This document shows positions 1-6,661 of a stretch of 10,701 nt of DNA, piece after piece. Source of the DNA: Hyphomicrobiales bacterium (lineage in GTDB: Bacteria > Pseudomonadota > Alphaproteobacteria > Rhizobiales > Xanthobacteraceae); NCBI GenBank assembly GCA_003133345.1, contig PKXB01000224.1, forward strand, positions 5,414-16,114, in the 5' to 3' direction. Numbering within the stretch: position 1 is the first letter of the stretch; each line of letters opens with the position of its first letter. The notes beneath the pieces are model-generated. The model did not search any database, was not told the DNA's origin, and saw only the letters and a list, made by a program, of their open reading frames with translations. Made by a program: the position numbers and the translations under genes.

Positions 1-149
1 GGCGTGCAGAGCGAGGCGGCGACGAACAGGTCGCCCTCGTTCTCGCGATCGTCGTCGTCGGTGACGGCCACGATCTCGCCTTTGGCGAAGGCCTTGATCG
101 CCGCTTCGACTCGACTGTGGGTCTCGGGCACGGGCTTTACCTCGGACAC
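1..149 (-). CDS. ribB: 3,4-dihydroxy-2-butanone 4-phosphate synthase, N-terminal part (runs off left edge)
   Basis: Only the first 49 codons are inside the window. RibB converts ribulose 5-phosphate to formate and 3,4-dihydroxy-2-butanone 4-phosphate, a precursor of riboflavin, in the cytoplasm. The family's acidic substrate/metal-binding segment is directly visible as DDDDRENEGDLFVAA at about residues 31-45, preceded by the typical helix ending AIKAFAKGEIVAVT. I chose the GTG at 149, four bases after the aroC stop: the ATG just upstream (overlapping the aroC stop, TGATG) is in another frame and soon reaches a stop. The close spacing behind aroC suggests co-transcription and translational coupling. 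Whether the missing C-terminus carries a RibA (GTP cyclohydrolase II) domain, as in RibBA fusions, cannot be told. Confidence 0.88.
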   Translation of the reverse strand, partial: MSEVKPVPETHSRVEAAIKAFAKGEIVAVTDDDDRENEGDLFVAASLCT

Positions 150-153
150 GACA

Positions 154-1275
154 TCAAGCGCCGGGCTTGAACGGCCACGCCGTTCCCTCGCCCATTTGGC
201 CGCGCTGCATGAGAAAGTGATCGGCCAGCACGCAGGCCACCATCGCCTCCCCGATCGGCACCGCGCGGATGCCGACGCAAGGATCGTGGCGGCCCTTGGT
301 CACGATCTCGGTGTCGCGGCCGTAGCGGTCCACCGTCTTGCGCGGGGTGAGGATCGACGAGGTCGGCTTGACCGCGAAGCGCGCGACGACCGCCTGCCCG
401 CTGGAAATGCCGCCCAGGATGCCGCCGGCATGGTTGGACAGGAACACCGGCTTGCCCTCATTACCCATGCGCATTTCGTCGGCATTGTCTTCGCCGCTCA
501 TCGCCGCGGTTAAAAAGCCGTCGCCGATCTCCACGCCCTTGACCGCGTTGATGCCCATCAAGGCACCGGCCAAATCGCCGTCGAGCTTGGCATAGACTGG
601 CGCGCCGAGACCCGCCGGCACGCCTTCCGCCACGATCTCGATCACCGCGCCGCAGGACGAGCCGGCCTTACGCACGCCGTCGAGATACGCCTCGAAAAAC
701 TTCGCCTGCTTGGCGTCCGGGCAGAAGAACGGATTATTGCCGATCTCGTTCCAGTCCCAGCGCGCGCGGTCGATTTTGTGCGGACCCATCTGGATGAGCG
801 CGCCGCGCACGGTCAGGCCGGGCACGATCTTGCGCGCGACGGCGCCGGCAGCGACCCGCGCCGCGGTCTCGCGCGCCGAGGCGCGCCCGCCGCCGCGATA
901 ATCGGTGATGCCGTATTTGACGTCGTAGGTGTAGCCGGCGTGGCCGGGCCGGTATTTGTCCTTGATGTCGGAATAGTCCTTCGAGCGCTGATCGACATTC
1001 TCGATCAGCAGCATGATCGGCGTGCCGGTGGTCACCTGCTTGCCCGTTGTCTCGTCGGTAAACACGCCGGACATGATCTTCACCGCGTCCGGCTCCTGCC
1101 GCTGGGTGGTGAAGCGCGATTGGCCGGGCCGCCGCTTGTCAAGATGGGCCTGGATGTCGGCGGCTTCGAGCGGGATGCGCGGCGGGCAGCCGTCGACCAC
1201 GCAGCCGATCGCCGCCCCGTGGCTTTCGCCGAAGCTGGTGAACCGGAAGAGATGGCCGAACGTGTTGAACGACAT
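154..1275 (-). CDS. aroC: chorismate synthase
   Basis: A complete 373-residue protein, normal for the bacterial enzyme. AroC performs the last step of the shikimate pathway, converting 5-enolpyruvylshikimate 3-phosphate to chorismate with reduced FMN; chorismate feeds aromatic amino acids, folate and quinones. All three family signatures are readable: GESHG near residue 17 after [15 protein letters not shown]; the [18 protein letters not shown] segment near the middle; and [18 protein letters not shown] near the C-terminus. The frame stays open upstream to 1383, but the extra residues resemble nothing in the family, and the N-terminus beginning [10 protein letters not shown] is typical, so the ATG at 1275 is used. 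The Shine-Dalgarno in front is weak. It lies 52 bp after the broken phosphatase gene and 4 bp before ribB, consistent with a fabI-phosphatase-aroC-ribB operon. Confidence 0.96.
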   Translation of the reverse strand: MSFNTFGHLFRFTSFGESHGAAIGCVVDGCPPRIPLEAADIQAHLDKRRPGQSRFTTQRQEPDAVKIMSGVFTDETTGKQVTTGTPIMLLIENVDQRSKDYSDIKDKYRPGHAGYTYDVKYGITDYRGGGRASARETAARVAAGAVARKIVPGLTVRGALIQMGPHKIDRARWDWNEIGNNPFFCPDAKQAKFFEAYLDGVRKAGSSCGAVIEIVAEGVPAGLGAPVYAKLDGDLAGALMGINAVKGVEIGDGFLTAAMSGEDNADEMRMGNEGKPVFLSNHAGGILGGISSGQAVVARFAVKPTSSILTPRKTVDRYGRDTEIVTKGRHDPCVGIRAVPIGEAMVACVLADHFLMQRGQMGEGTAWPFKPGA

Positions 1276-1327
1276 GGCTGTTTCGCTTTGCGCGATGTTG
1301 GTACAGCGCGCCCGTGCGGCGGTCAAA

Positions 1328-1932
1328 TCAGGCGTGGCGCGTGAGCCGCTCGCCCTCGAAAACGTAAACCACCCCCTGCGCAATATCGAGCAAAGGCGCG
1401 GCGGCCGGCTTGACGATGCCGAGATGGGCGATCAGCCCGCGCGCGGTGCCGCCATGGGCGGTGACGACCGTGTCGGTCGCCAAGCTCTCGTACCACTCAG
1501 CGATGCGCGCCGACACCATTTGGTAGCTCTCGCCGCCCGGCGGCACGAAATGCCATTTGTCGTGCTCGCGCTGGGCGATGTGCTGCGGGTCGCGCACGTG
1601 CAATTGCGCGATGGTAAAGCCCTCCCATTCGCCGAAGGCGATTTCCGCGAGCCGCGGCTCGCGCCGGTAACCGTCGACGCGAAGAGCGAGCGCCGCGCGC
1701 GCCAACTCCATGGTCTGGCAGGCGCGCGCGATACATAATCGAGGCCGGCGGGATCGTGGCCGGCTCGCGCAAACAAGTCGCGCAGGATTTCGCCGCAATG
1801 GCTGCCTTGCGCGCGGCCGCGCGCATTGAGCGGGATGTCGCGGCGGCCTTGCAGGCGGCTGGCGACGTTCCAGTCGGTCTCGCCGTGGCGGATGTAATAG
1901 ATGGTCGGCCGCGGCATTGCCGTGCCGGGCAT
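1328..1932 (-). pseudogene. histidine phosphatase (phosphoglycerate mutase-like) gene broken by a frameshift
   Basis: Two overlapping frames together encode one histidine-phosphatase-superfamily protein. From the ATG at 1932 the first frame gives MPGTAMPRPTIYYIRHGETD, containing the phospho-accepting RHGE motif, then LQGRRDIPLNARGRAQ and up to LDYVS. The second frame resumes with CQTMELARAALAL, then FGEWEG, and a C-terminal TAHGG motif carrying the second catalytic-core histidine, ending at the TGA at 1328-1330. Between them, around 1720-1731, the family's SPLxRAxQT motif should stand; comparing the expected and observed spacing gives a net loss of about 10 bp inside a GC-repeat. Read as it stands, the first frame runs to a stop at 1432 with a nonsense tail, giving a 166-residue product lacking half the catalytic core. 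The ATG overlaps the fabI stop by one base (TAATG). Natural loss and assembly error are both possible. The substrate of this family member is unknown. Confidence 0.85.
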
Positions 1933-2744
1933 TAATCGACCGTGAAGTCCGGCGCGTCGGGATGCTTGATGCCGACGATGTGGTAGCCGGCATCGACGTG
2001 CTGGATTTCCCCGGTCACGCCGCTCGACAGGTCGGAGAGGAAATAGACCCCGGTCTTGCCAACATCGTCCAGCGTCACGTTGCGCCGCAGCGGCGTGTTG
2101 TATTCGTTCCACTTCAGGATATAGCGGAAATCGCCGATGCCGGAGGCGGCCAGCGTCTTGATCGGCCCCGACGAGATGGCGTTGACGCGGATGTTCTTGA
2201 CACCGAGATCGGCGGCCAGATAGCGCACCGAGGATTCGAGCGCGGCCTTCGCTAGCCCCATCACGTTGTAGTGCGGCATCCACTTCTCGGCGCCGTAATA
2301 AGTCAGCGTGAGCAGCGAGCCGCCATTGGTCATCAACTTTTCGGCACGCTGGGCGATGGCGGTGAACGAATAACAGCTCACCACCATGGTCTTGATGAAA
2401 TTGTCCTCGGTGATGTCGACATAGCGGCCGTCGAGCTGATCCTTGTCGGAAAACGCGATCGCGTGCAGGACAAAGTCGAGCGAGCCCCAGGCCGATTTGA
2501 CGTTGGCGAACACCGCGTCGATGCTCGCCGGATCGGTGACGTCGCAATGCCCAACGACAAGGCCATCCACCTCCTCGGCCAGCGGCTCCACGCGCTTCTT
2601 GAGCGCCTCGCCCTGGTAGGTGAAGGCGAGGTCGGCGCCATGATTGCGGCAGGCGCGCGCAATACCCCAGGCGATCGAGCGGTTGTTGGCCACGCCCATG
2701 ATCAGCCCGCGTTTGCCGCGCATCAGACCCGAGGTTTCCGGCAT
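1932..2744 (-). CDS. fabI: enoyl-[acyl-carrier-protein] reductase (NADH), FabI type
   Basis: FabI reduces trans-2-enoyl-ACP in the last step of each round of type II fatty acid elongation, and is the target of triclosan and diazaborines. Numbering from this start, the nucleotide-binding segment is GVANNRSIAWG at about 17-27, and the FabI-specific active site is TYYGAEKWMPHYNVMGLAK, with the catalytic Tyr159-x6-Lys166 pair. Further FabI hallmarks are HAIAFSDKDQL, ISSGPIKTLAASGI and FRYILKWNEYNTPLRRNV. At 270 residues it has the usual length. An in-frame ATG also exists at 2759 (five more residues), but the one at 2744 is preceded by GGGAAAG at 2748-2754, whereas 2759 has no Shine-Dalgarno; MPETSGLMRGKRG also resembles the start I remember for rhizobial relatives. 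It heads the minus-strand operon and is divergent from the sigma-factor gene. Confidence 0.95.
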   Translation of the reverse strand: MPETSGLMRGKRGLIMGVANNRSIAWGIARACRNHGADLAFTYQGEALKKRVEPLAEEVDGLVVGHCDVTDPASIDAVFANVKSAWGSLDFVLHAIAFSDKDQLDGRYVDITEDNFIKTMVVSCYSFTAIAQRAEKLMTNGGSLLTLTYYGAEKWMPHYNVMGLAKAALESSVRYLAADLGVKNIRVNAISSGPIKTLAASGIGDFRYILKWNEYNTPLRRNVTLDDVGKTGVYFLSDLSSGVTGEIQHVDAGYHIVGIKHPDAPDFTVD

Positions 2745-2747
2745 TAA

Positions 2748-2754
2748 CTTTCCC
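2748..2754 (-). promoter_or_regulatory. ribosome binding site deciding the fabI start
   Basis: On the minus strand GGGAAAG stands just before the ATG at 2744, with the GGGA core six bases away. The alternative ATG at 2759 has no purine-rich stretch at a usable distance. This favours the shorter FabI. Confidence 0.45.
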
Positions 2755-2860
2755 GTCATGCCGGTAAGCGCCGGCTGCTTTCGTATGGCATAGGGTCAGG
2801 GGGTCATCAAGCAATGCGTCCGGCTCGACCGTTTGTCACTGTTAATTCAATTCGTTTCCG

Positions 2861-2885
2861 GGAATATGATCGCGATTGAGGGGTT
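2861..2885 (+). promoter_or_regulatory. possible EcfG-like promoter upstream of the sigma-factor gene
   Basis: GGAAT at 2861-2865 is followed after 17 bases by GTT at 2883-2885. This differs by one base from the alphaproteobacterial general-stress (EcfG) consensus GGAAC-N16/17-GTT. It lies 54 bp before the TTG start of the sigma-factor gene and points towards it. The pattern is short and could arise by chance. It could also be the target of the encoded sigma factor itself (autoregulation), whose recognition sequence cannot be read from the protein. Confidence 0.3.
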
Positions 2886-2927
2886 TTTTCTAGTGATTGG
2901 CGGTGCCGAAAGGCATGCGGTTTGGTG

Positions 2928-2934
2928 AAGGAGG
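2928..2934 (+). promoter_or_regulatory. consensus Shine-Dalgarno for the TTG start of the sigma-factor gene
   Basis: AAGGAGG, a full match to the anti-Shine-Dalgarno core, ends five bases before the TTG at 2940. It decides the start: no ATG or GTG in this frame gives a sensible N-terminus, and region 2 of the sigma factor begins within the first ten residues. Confidence 0.75.
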
Positions 2935-2939
2935 CCTGA

Positions 2940-3431
2940 TTGGCCACGTTCGGGCAGAATGTCGAGGCGACGATCCCGGCGCTGCGCCGTTACGCGCGGG
3001 CGCTGACGCGGGATTCCGACATCGCCGACGACCTGGTGCAGGACACGCTGGTGCGGGCCTTGCGCTCGGAACATCTGTTTCATGGCGGCGAGATACGCAG
3101 CTGGCTGTACACGATCCTGATCAATCTCAACCGCAACCGGCTGCGCTCGCTGTCGCGGCGGCCGATGATCTCGTCGCTCGAGGACAATGACGCACCCGAT
3201 CTGGCGGGCCCGGAAGGCGGCGGCCGCGACATCGAACGCGCGCTGGCAACTTTGGTGGAGGACCAGCGCAACGCCTTGCTGCTGGTGGTGCTGGAAGGCC
3301 TCAGCTACCGCGAAGTCGCGGAGGTGCAGGGCGTACCGATCGGTACCGTGATGTCGCGTCTGGCGCGGGCCCGCGCCCAGATCAAAAATTTTCTTGACGG
3401 CGGCCGCCCGGCGCTGCGCCGCGTGAAATGA
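2940..3431 (+). CDS. ECF-type RNA polymerase sigma factor
   Basis: A 163-residue group 4 (extracytoplasmic function) sigma factor that would direct RNA polymerase to a stress regulon. Region sigma2 spans about residues 9-75 and contains DIADDLVQDTLVRAL, the core-polymerase-binding helix, and RSWLYTILINLNRNRLRS at the -10-recognition end. An acidic linker (SSLEDNDAPDLAGPEGGG) follows, then region sigma4 at about 97-152 with the helix-turn-helix LSYREVAEVQGVPIGTVMSR and the closing LARARAQIKNFL. Sigma3 is absent, as expected. Translation starts at a TTG with a perfect Shine-Dalgarno. The partner anti-sigma gene begins 16 bp downstream, so the two form one transcript. The inducing signal cannot be read from the sequence; Bradyrhizobium has ECF/anti-sigma pairs that respond to reactive oxygen, which makes oxidative stress one reasonable guess. 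Confidence 0.92.
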   Translation: MATFGQNVEATIPALRRYARALTRDSDIADDLVQDTLVRALRSEHLFHGGEIRSWLYTILINLNRNRLRSLSRRPMISSLEDNDAPDLAGPEGGGRDIERALATLVEDQRNALLLVVLEGLSYREVAEVQGVPIGTVMSRLARARAQIKNFLDGGRPALRRVK

Positions 3432-3447
3432 GAGAGAAGGTGAGCCC

Positions 3448-4242
3448 ATGACGACAAGCGATTCACCCGTAACCGAAGAAGAACTGCATGCCTATGTCGA
3501 CGGCGAATTGCCGGCCGACCGCCAGGAAGCGGTCGCCGCCTGGCTTGCCGCGCATCCCGAACATGCCGCGCTGGTCGCCGGCTGGCGGGCGCAGGCAGAT
3601 CGCATCCGCGCCCGCTATGGCGCGGTCGCCGGCGAGCCGGTGCCGGAGCGGCTCAAACTCGACCGGCTGCTGCGGCAGGACCGATCGAGCGGCCGCCGCT
3701 GGCTGGGTTACGCCGCCGCAGCGTCGGTCGCCGCCTTTCTGATCGGCGGCGGCGCCGGCTGGGCCGCGCGCGGGGTAACCGCCGCCGCGCCGAGCAACTT
3801 CGACGCCATCACTGCCGATGCGCTGGAAGCCTACAAGCTCTACGTGGTCGAGGTGCGCCATCCGGTCGAAGTGCCGGGCAGCGAGCGCACGCACATGACG
3901 CAGTGGCTGTCGAAACGGCTCGACTCCGAGCTGCGCATTCCCGATCTGCAATCGATCGGCCTCAAGCTGGTCGGCGGCCGGCTATTGCCGGGACCGACCG
4001 GAGCCGCGGCATTCTATATGTATGAAGGCCCCTCGGGCGAGCGCTTCACCATCTATTGCGCCAAGGCGGCAACGCCGGAAACCGCGCTGCGCTTCAAGGA
4101 AGGCCAACGCTTCGCTGCGTTCTATTGGGTGAACGACAAGGTCGCCTATGCGGTGAGCGGGCCGGCCGACCACGACCGGCTCGAGCAGGTCGCCAAGACG
4201 GTCTACGAGCAGGTGGACAAGAGCGGGGCGCGGAAGTCGTAG
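3448..4242 (+). CDS. membrane-anchored anti-sigma factor, partner of the upstream ECF sigma factor
   Basis: A 264-residue protein. The N-terminal cytoplasmic domain (about 8-75) starts VTEEELHAYVDGELPADRQ, the usual opening of the anti-sigma domain that clamps ECF sigma factors, and continues with AWLAAHPEHAALVAGWRAQ. A single hydrophobic span lies at about 86-106 (GYAAAASVAAFLIGGGAGW). The remainder, about 110-264, should be periplasmic. The H-x3-C-x2-C zinc motif of ZAS anti-sigma factors is absent: the only cysteine in the whole protein is Cys204 (FTIYCAKA) in the C-terminal domain. Its start is the ATG at 3448 with AGAAGG seven bases upstream. Being co-transcribed with the sigma factor, it would hold it inactive until a membrane or periplasmic signal. 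The C-terminal domain is not one I can name. Confidence 0.88.
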   Translation: MTTSDSPVTEEELHAYVDGELPADRQEAVAAWLAAHPEHAALVAGWRAQADRIRARYGAVAGEPVPERLKLDRLLRQDRSSGRRWLGYAAAASVAAFLIGGGAGWAARGVTAAAPSNFDAITADALEAYKLYVVEVRHPVEVPGSERTHMTQWLSKRLDSELRIPDLQSIGLKLVGGRLLPGPTGAAAFYMYEGPSGERFTIYCAKAATPETALRFKEGQRFAAFYWVNDKVAYAVSGPADHDRLEQVAKTVYEQVDKSGARKS

Positions 4243-4251
4243 GATTCAAGG

Positions 4252-4297
4252 TTGTCATTCCGGGACGCGAGCGAAGCTCGCGGACCCGGAATGACGA
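4252..4297. repeat. palindromic intergenic repeat between convergent genes, terminator-like
   Basis: The arms GTCATTCCGGG (4254-4264) and CCCGGAATGAC (4285-4295) are perfectly complementary, and an inner stem CGCGAGC/GCTCGCG (4266-4272 / 4276-4282) has a GAA loop. This near-perfect hairpin fills most of the gap between the stop of the anti-sigma gene (4242) and the end of the dnaJ-like gene (4304). No U-run follows on either strand beyond a short A-rich stretch, but such a stem could stabilise 3' ends or stop transcription in both directions. I recognise the GTCATTCCGGG...CCCGGAATGAC motif as a common dispersed repeat of Bradyrhizobium-type genomes; this is from memory. Confidence 0.85.
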
Positions 4298-4303
4298 AAA
4301 CAA

Positions 4304-5305
4304 TTACTCCAAATCCTTGCGCGGATCGTAGGGCTTGCCCTCGCGCCATTTGCGCATCAGCGCCTCGAACTCGTCGTCGCTGCCCTCAGGCAGCATGATG
4401 CGCACGGTGGCGAGTAGGTCGCCGGCGCCGCTCTTGGATTTCAGGCCTTTGCCCTTGAGACGGAAGGTGCGGCCCGAATTGGTGCCGGGCGGTATCGCCA
4501 ATTCCACCGCGCCATCGAGGGTCGGCACGCGAACTTTGCCGCCGAGCGCGGCTTCATAAAGCGTGATCGGGAGATCGAGCCGCAAGTCGGCGCCGTCCGG
4601 CGTGAACAGCGGATGCGGCGCGACATGGACGGTGATCAGCGCGTCGCCGGCTTTGCCATTCGCACTCGGCCAGCCCTGGCCTTTGAGGCGAATCGATTGG
4701 CCGGTCGTGAGGCCGGCCGGGATTTTCACCTCGACGTCCTTGCCGGTCGGAAGATGCACGCGGGTCTTGGTGCCCTTGGCGGCTTCCGGCAGGCTGATGG
4801 TCATCTCGGCATGCAAATCCTGGCCGCCGCCGGGGGCGCTGAAATCCTCCGGCTCGAACTGCGTGCGGAAGCCGCGCGCACCGCCGCGCGTCGCGCCGCC
4901 GAACATGTTGCGCAGGATGTCCTCGAAACCGCCGCCACCACCACTGCCGCCGCCGCCGCCGCCACCGCCGGGCGCGCGCTGGAAGCCGTCATGGCCGAAG
5001 GTAAAGCTTTCGAATTGGCTCGCGCCCGGCCGCCCGCTGCCGCCCGGCGGCGCGCCGAAGCCTTCGTAGCCCTGGAAGCGCGGCTTGCCCTCGGCGTCGA
5101 TCTCACCGTTGTCGAACGCCTTGCGCTTCTTGTCGTCGCCGGCGATCTCATAGGCGGCATTGAGCTCGGCGAAGCGCGAGGCCGCCTTGGGATCGTGCTT
5201 GTTGGCGTCGGGATGCAGCTTCTTGGCGAGCCGCCGGTAGGCGCTCTTGATCTCGGCCTCGCTCGCACCCTTCGATACCCCCAGGATCTCGTAGGGGTCG
5301 CGCAT
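4304..5305 (-). CDS. class B DnaJ co-chaperone (CbpA-like, no zinc finger)
   Basis: A 333-residue J-domain protein. The J domain occupies about residues 3-68, with the HPD tripeptide that triggers Hsp70 (DnaK) ATP hydrolysis at 31-33 inside RRLAKKLHPDANKHDP. A G/F-rich linker runs to about 160 and includes a nearly pure glycine run at about 113-126, encoded by a GGC/GGT repeat. Two C-terminal substrate-binding domains follow: DLHAEMTISLPEAAKGTKTR from about 163, and DLRLDLPITLYEAALGGKVR with PTLDG and IPPGTNSGRTFRLKGKG from about 240. There are no CxxCxGxG repeats, so this is a CbpA/DjlB-type protein rather than canonical DnaJ. The ATG at 5305 has GGGAG nine bases ahead. It stands alone on this strand and converges with the anti-sigma gene. 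Its client proteins are unknown. Confidence 0.92.
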   Translation of the reverse strand: MRDPYEILGVSKGASEAEIKSAYRRLAKKLHPDANKHDPKAASRFAELNAAYEIAGDDKKRKAFDNGEIDAEGKPRFQGYEGFGAPPGGSGRPGASQFESFTFGHDGFQRAPGGGGGGGGSGGGGGFEDILRNMFGGATRGGARGFRTQFEPEDFSAPGGGQDLHAEMTISLPEAAKGTKTRVHLPTGKDVEVKIPAGLTTGQSIRLKGQGWPSANGKAGDALITVHVAPHPLFTPDGADLRLDLPITLYEAALGGKVRVPTLDGAVELAIPPGTNSGRTFRLKGKGLKSKSGAGDLLATVRIMLPEGSDDEFEALMRKWREGKPYDPRKDLE

Positions 5306-5403
5306 CCGTCCGAACTCCCGTGAAAAGCCCCTGCCGGCCGGTCGAATGCCGGCGACTCGATACTCAATGTGGGGTTCAAACAGCCCGGATGCAACGCGGT
5401 CCG

Positions 5404-5419
5404 CGGCTAGGTCTAGCCG
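5404..5419 (-). terminator. short perfect hairpin right after the surface-antigen-like gene
   Basis: Seven-base arms CGGCTAG and CTAGCCG with a two-base loop directly abut the TAA at 5420-5422. No U-run follows on the minus strand, so it is not a classical intrinsic terminator; it may protect the 3' end or simply be chance. The rest of the 114-bp gap up to the dnaJ-like start holds nothing else I can name beyond two GCCGGC palindromes. Confidence 0.35.
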
Positions 5420-5926
5420 TTAGGAGCGCTTCCAAGGCTTGAGCGCGCGTATTTCCCAGACGCCCTTGTCCTGTTTGCAGGCTTCGCCCTGCATCCAGGA
5501 CTGCGAGCTGCCGCTGATATAGCTCGCCAGGAAATCCCGGCAGGTCTGGCCGTCCTGGGTATAGGCGGAGGCGATCGGGGTGACGGTGCCGCGCGCGCCG
5601 GTGCGCGGGTTTTCCCACGGCGCGCTGGCATCCTTGCCGCCGCGGGTGAGCACGTCGGAGGCGGCGGCCCGCGCATAGGCCAGATCGCCGTCGGGCGGCA
5701 ATTCGCCGGCCCTCTTGGCGCCGGGCGGCGGCGTGATCGAGGTGGTGGTGTCGGATTTATCGGAGCCGCCGAACAGCGAGTCGAATTGGCCGGTGGAGAT
5801 GCCGCAGCCGCCGCAGGCCAAGCCCAGCGTCAGCCCCGCGGCCAGCGGCAGGGCGCGCCATAGGCGCGCGCGCGCGCATCCACTATAAAGGCGGCATTGG
5901 GAACAACGGGTGATGCCAACGGCCAC
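5420..5926 (-). CDS. exported small protein with 17-kDa surface antigen / RT0821-type C-terminus
   Basis: A protein of about 168 residues of unknown function. A hydrophobic stretch ([19 protein letters not shown]) at about 24-42 looks like a signal peptide, possibly of a lipoprotein, although neither cysteine has a textbook lipobox. Then come a Gly/Ser/Thr/Pro-rich linker ([18 protein letters not shown]) and a C-terminal domain with [17 protein letters not shown] and the ending [19 protein letters not shown]. This resembles the 'GxACRQxDGxW' end of the rickettsial 17-kDa antigen / RT0821-Lpp0805 family. The start is uncertain: I use the GTG at 5926, which has GGAG seven bases ahead (5934-5937) and avoids overlapping pdxH, but it gives an unusually long pre-hydrophobic segment. 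An ATG at 5879 would fit a signal peptide better but is out of frame through a (GC)7 tract. It is divergent from pdxH. Confidence 0.7.
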   Translation of the reverse strand: MAVGITRCSQCRLYSGCARARLWRALPLAAGLTLGLACGGCGISTGQFDSLFGGSDKSDTTTSITPPPGAKRAGELPPDGDLAYARAAASDVLTRGGKDASAPWENPRTGARGTVTPIASAYTQDGQTCRDFLASYISGSSQSWMQGEACKQDKGVWEIRALKPWKRS

Positions 5927-5944
5927 GCGAGCGCTCCGGAAACA

Positions 5945-6586
5945 ATGTCTGATACGGCTCCAATAGAACACCCGAGTTGGTTAACGAGTGGTGATTTCAC
6001 CGCGGCGGACGAGCCTTTGCGGCTGTTTGCCGCCTGGCTCAGCGAGGCGACAGCCTCGGAGCCGCGCGATCCGACCGCCATGACGCTGGCCACCATCGAC
6101 GCCGACGGACTGCCGAATGCCCGCATGGTGCTGCTGAAGGGCGTCGATGAGCGCGGATTCGTGTTCTACACCAACATGGACAGCCAAAAAGGACGGGAAT
6201 TGGACGTCCACCCCCAGGCGGCGCTGGTCTTTCATTGGAAATCGCTCAACCGGCAGGTCCGCGTGCGCGGAAACGTGGAGCGCGTCAGCGAGGCCGACGC
6301 CAACGCCTATTTCGCCACCCGGCCGAAGCAGGCGCAGATCGGCGCCTGGGCCAGCAAGCAATCCGCGCCGCTGGAAAGCCGGCTCGCCTTCGAGAAGGCG
6401 GTCGCGCTCTATGCCGCCAAATACGCCCTCGTCACCGTGCCGCGGCCGCCTTACTGGTCCGGCTATCGCATCATGCCGCTGCGCATCGAATTCTGGCACG
6501 AGCGGCCATTCCGGCTGCACGACCGCATCGAATTCGCCCGGGAAACCTTAAGCGCGCCGTGGAGCAAGACGCGGCTCTATCCGTGA
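5945..6586 (+). CDS. pdxH: pyridoxamine/pyridoxine 5'-phosphate oxidase
   Basis: A 213-residue FMN enzyme of normal family length that oxidises pyridoxine or pyridoxamine 5'-phosphate to pyridoxal 5'-phosphate (vitamin B6 cofactor) in the cytoplasm. The FMN-binding split barrel shows [38 protein letters not shown] and [18 protein letters not shown]. The substrate-side signature near the C-terminus is [20 protein letters not shown] followed by FRLHDRIEF, and the protein ends WSKTRLYP, the conserved terminal arginine motif. I chose the ATG at 5945, which gives the usual [13 protein letters not shown] start and has GGA five bases upstream; a TTG at 5897 would add 16 residues unlike the family. 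It is followed at 75 bp by a short-chain dehydrogenase on the same strand. Confidence 0.95.
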   Translation: MSDTAPIEHPSWLTSGDFTAADEPLRLFAAWLSEATASEPRDPTAMTLATIDADGLPNARMVLLKGVDERGFVFYTNMDSQKGRELDVHPQAALVFHWKSLNRQVRVRGNVERVSEADANAYFATRPKQAQIGAWASKQSAPLESRLAFEKAVALYAAKYALVTVPRPPYWSGYRIMPLRIEFWHERPFRLHDRIEFARETLSAPWSKTRLYP

Positions 6587-6595
6587 GCTAGAATC

Positions 6596-6644
6596 GCGCA
6601 TGATTCCGAAAAGTGGGTACCGGTTTTCGGACAAGATCATGCGC
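6596..6644. repeat. palindromic intergenic repeat between pdxH and the dehydrogenase
   Basis: Outer arms GCGCATGAT (6596-6604) and ATCATGCGC (6636-6644) are perfect complements. Inner arms CCGAAAA (6606-6612) and TTTTCGG (6624-6630) continue the stem around a loop containing GGTACC. I recognise this as a very frequent dispersed element of Bradyrhizobium and related rhizobia (recalled, not searched). It occupies most of the gap, so it would be in the transcript if the two genes form an operon, and it ends 17 bases before the next start codon. Confidence 0.85.
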
Positions 6645-6661
6645 AAACAAAAAGAGACTTC

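Noticed and set aside
1276..1383. Upstream extension of the aroC frame by 36 codons
   Set aside because: The extra residues do not resemble chorismate synthase, and the ATG at 1275 gives the family's standard N-terminus.
1432..2814. A 460-codon open frame on the minus strand
   Set aside because: Most of it is an out-of-frame shadow of fabI; only its end (from 1932 to about 1731) encodes the first half of the phosphatase.
2787..2814. TTGCTT-N16-TATGCC on the minus strand as a fabI promoter
   Set aside because: Both boxes match the consensus poorly; nothing distinguishes it from chance.
2847..3449. Minus-strand open frame opposite the sigma-factor gene
   Set aside because: Antisense shadow: low-complexity translation, while the plus strand carries clear sigma2 and sigma4 motifs.
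4563..5323. Plus-strand open frames opposite the dnaJ-like gene, including a proline run
   Set aside because: They mirror the glycine-rich GGC repeat of the real gene and have no recognisable domain.
5897..5944. TTG start that would lengthen PdxH by 16 residues
   Set aside because: The added residues are unlike the family, and the ATG at 5945 has a usable GGA upstream.
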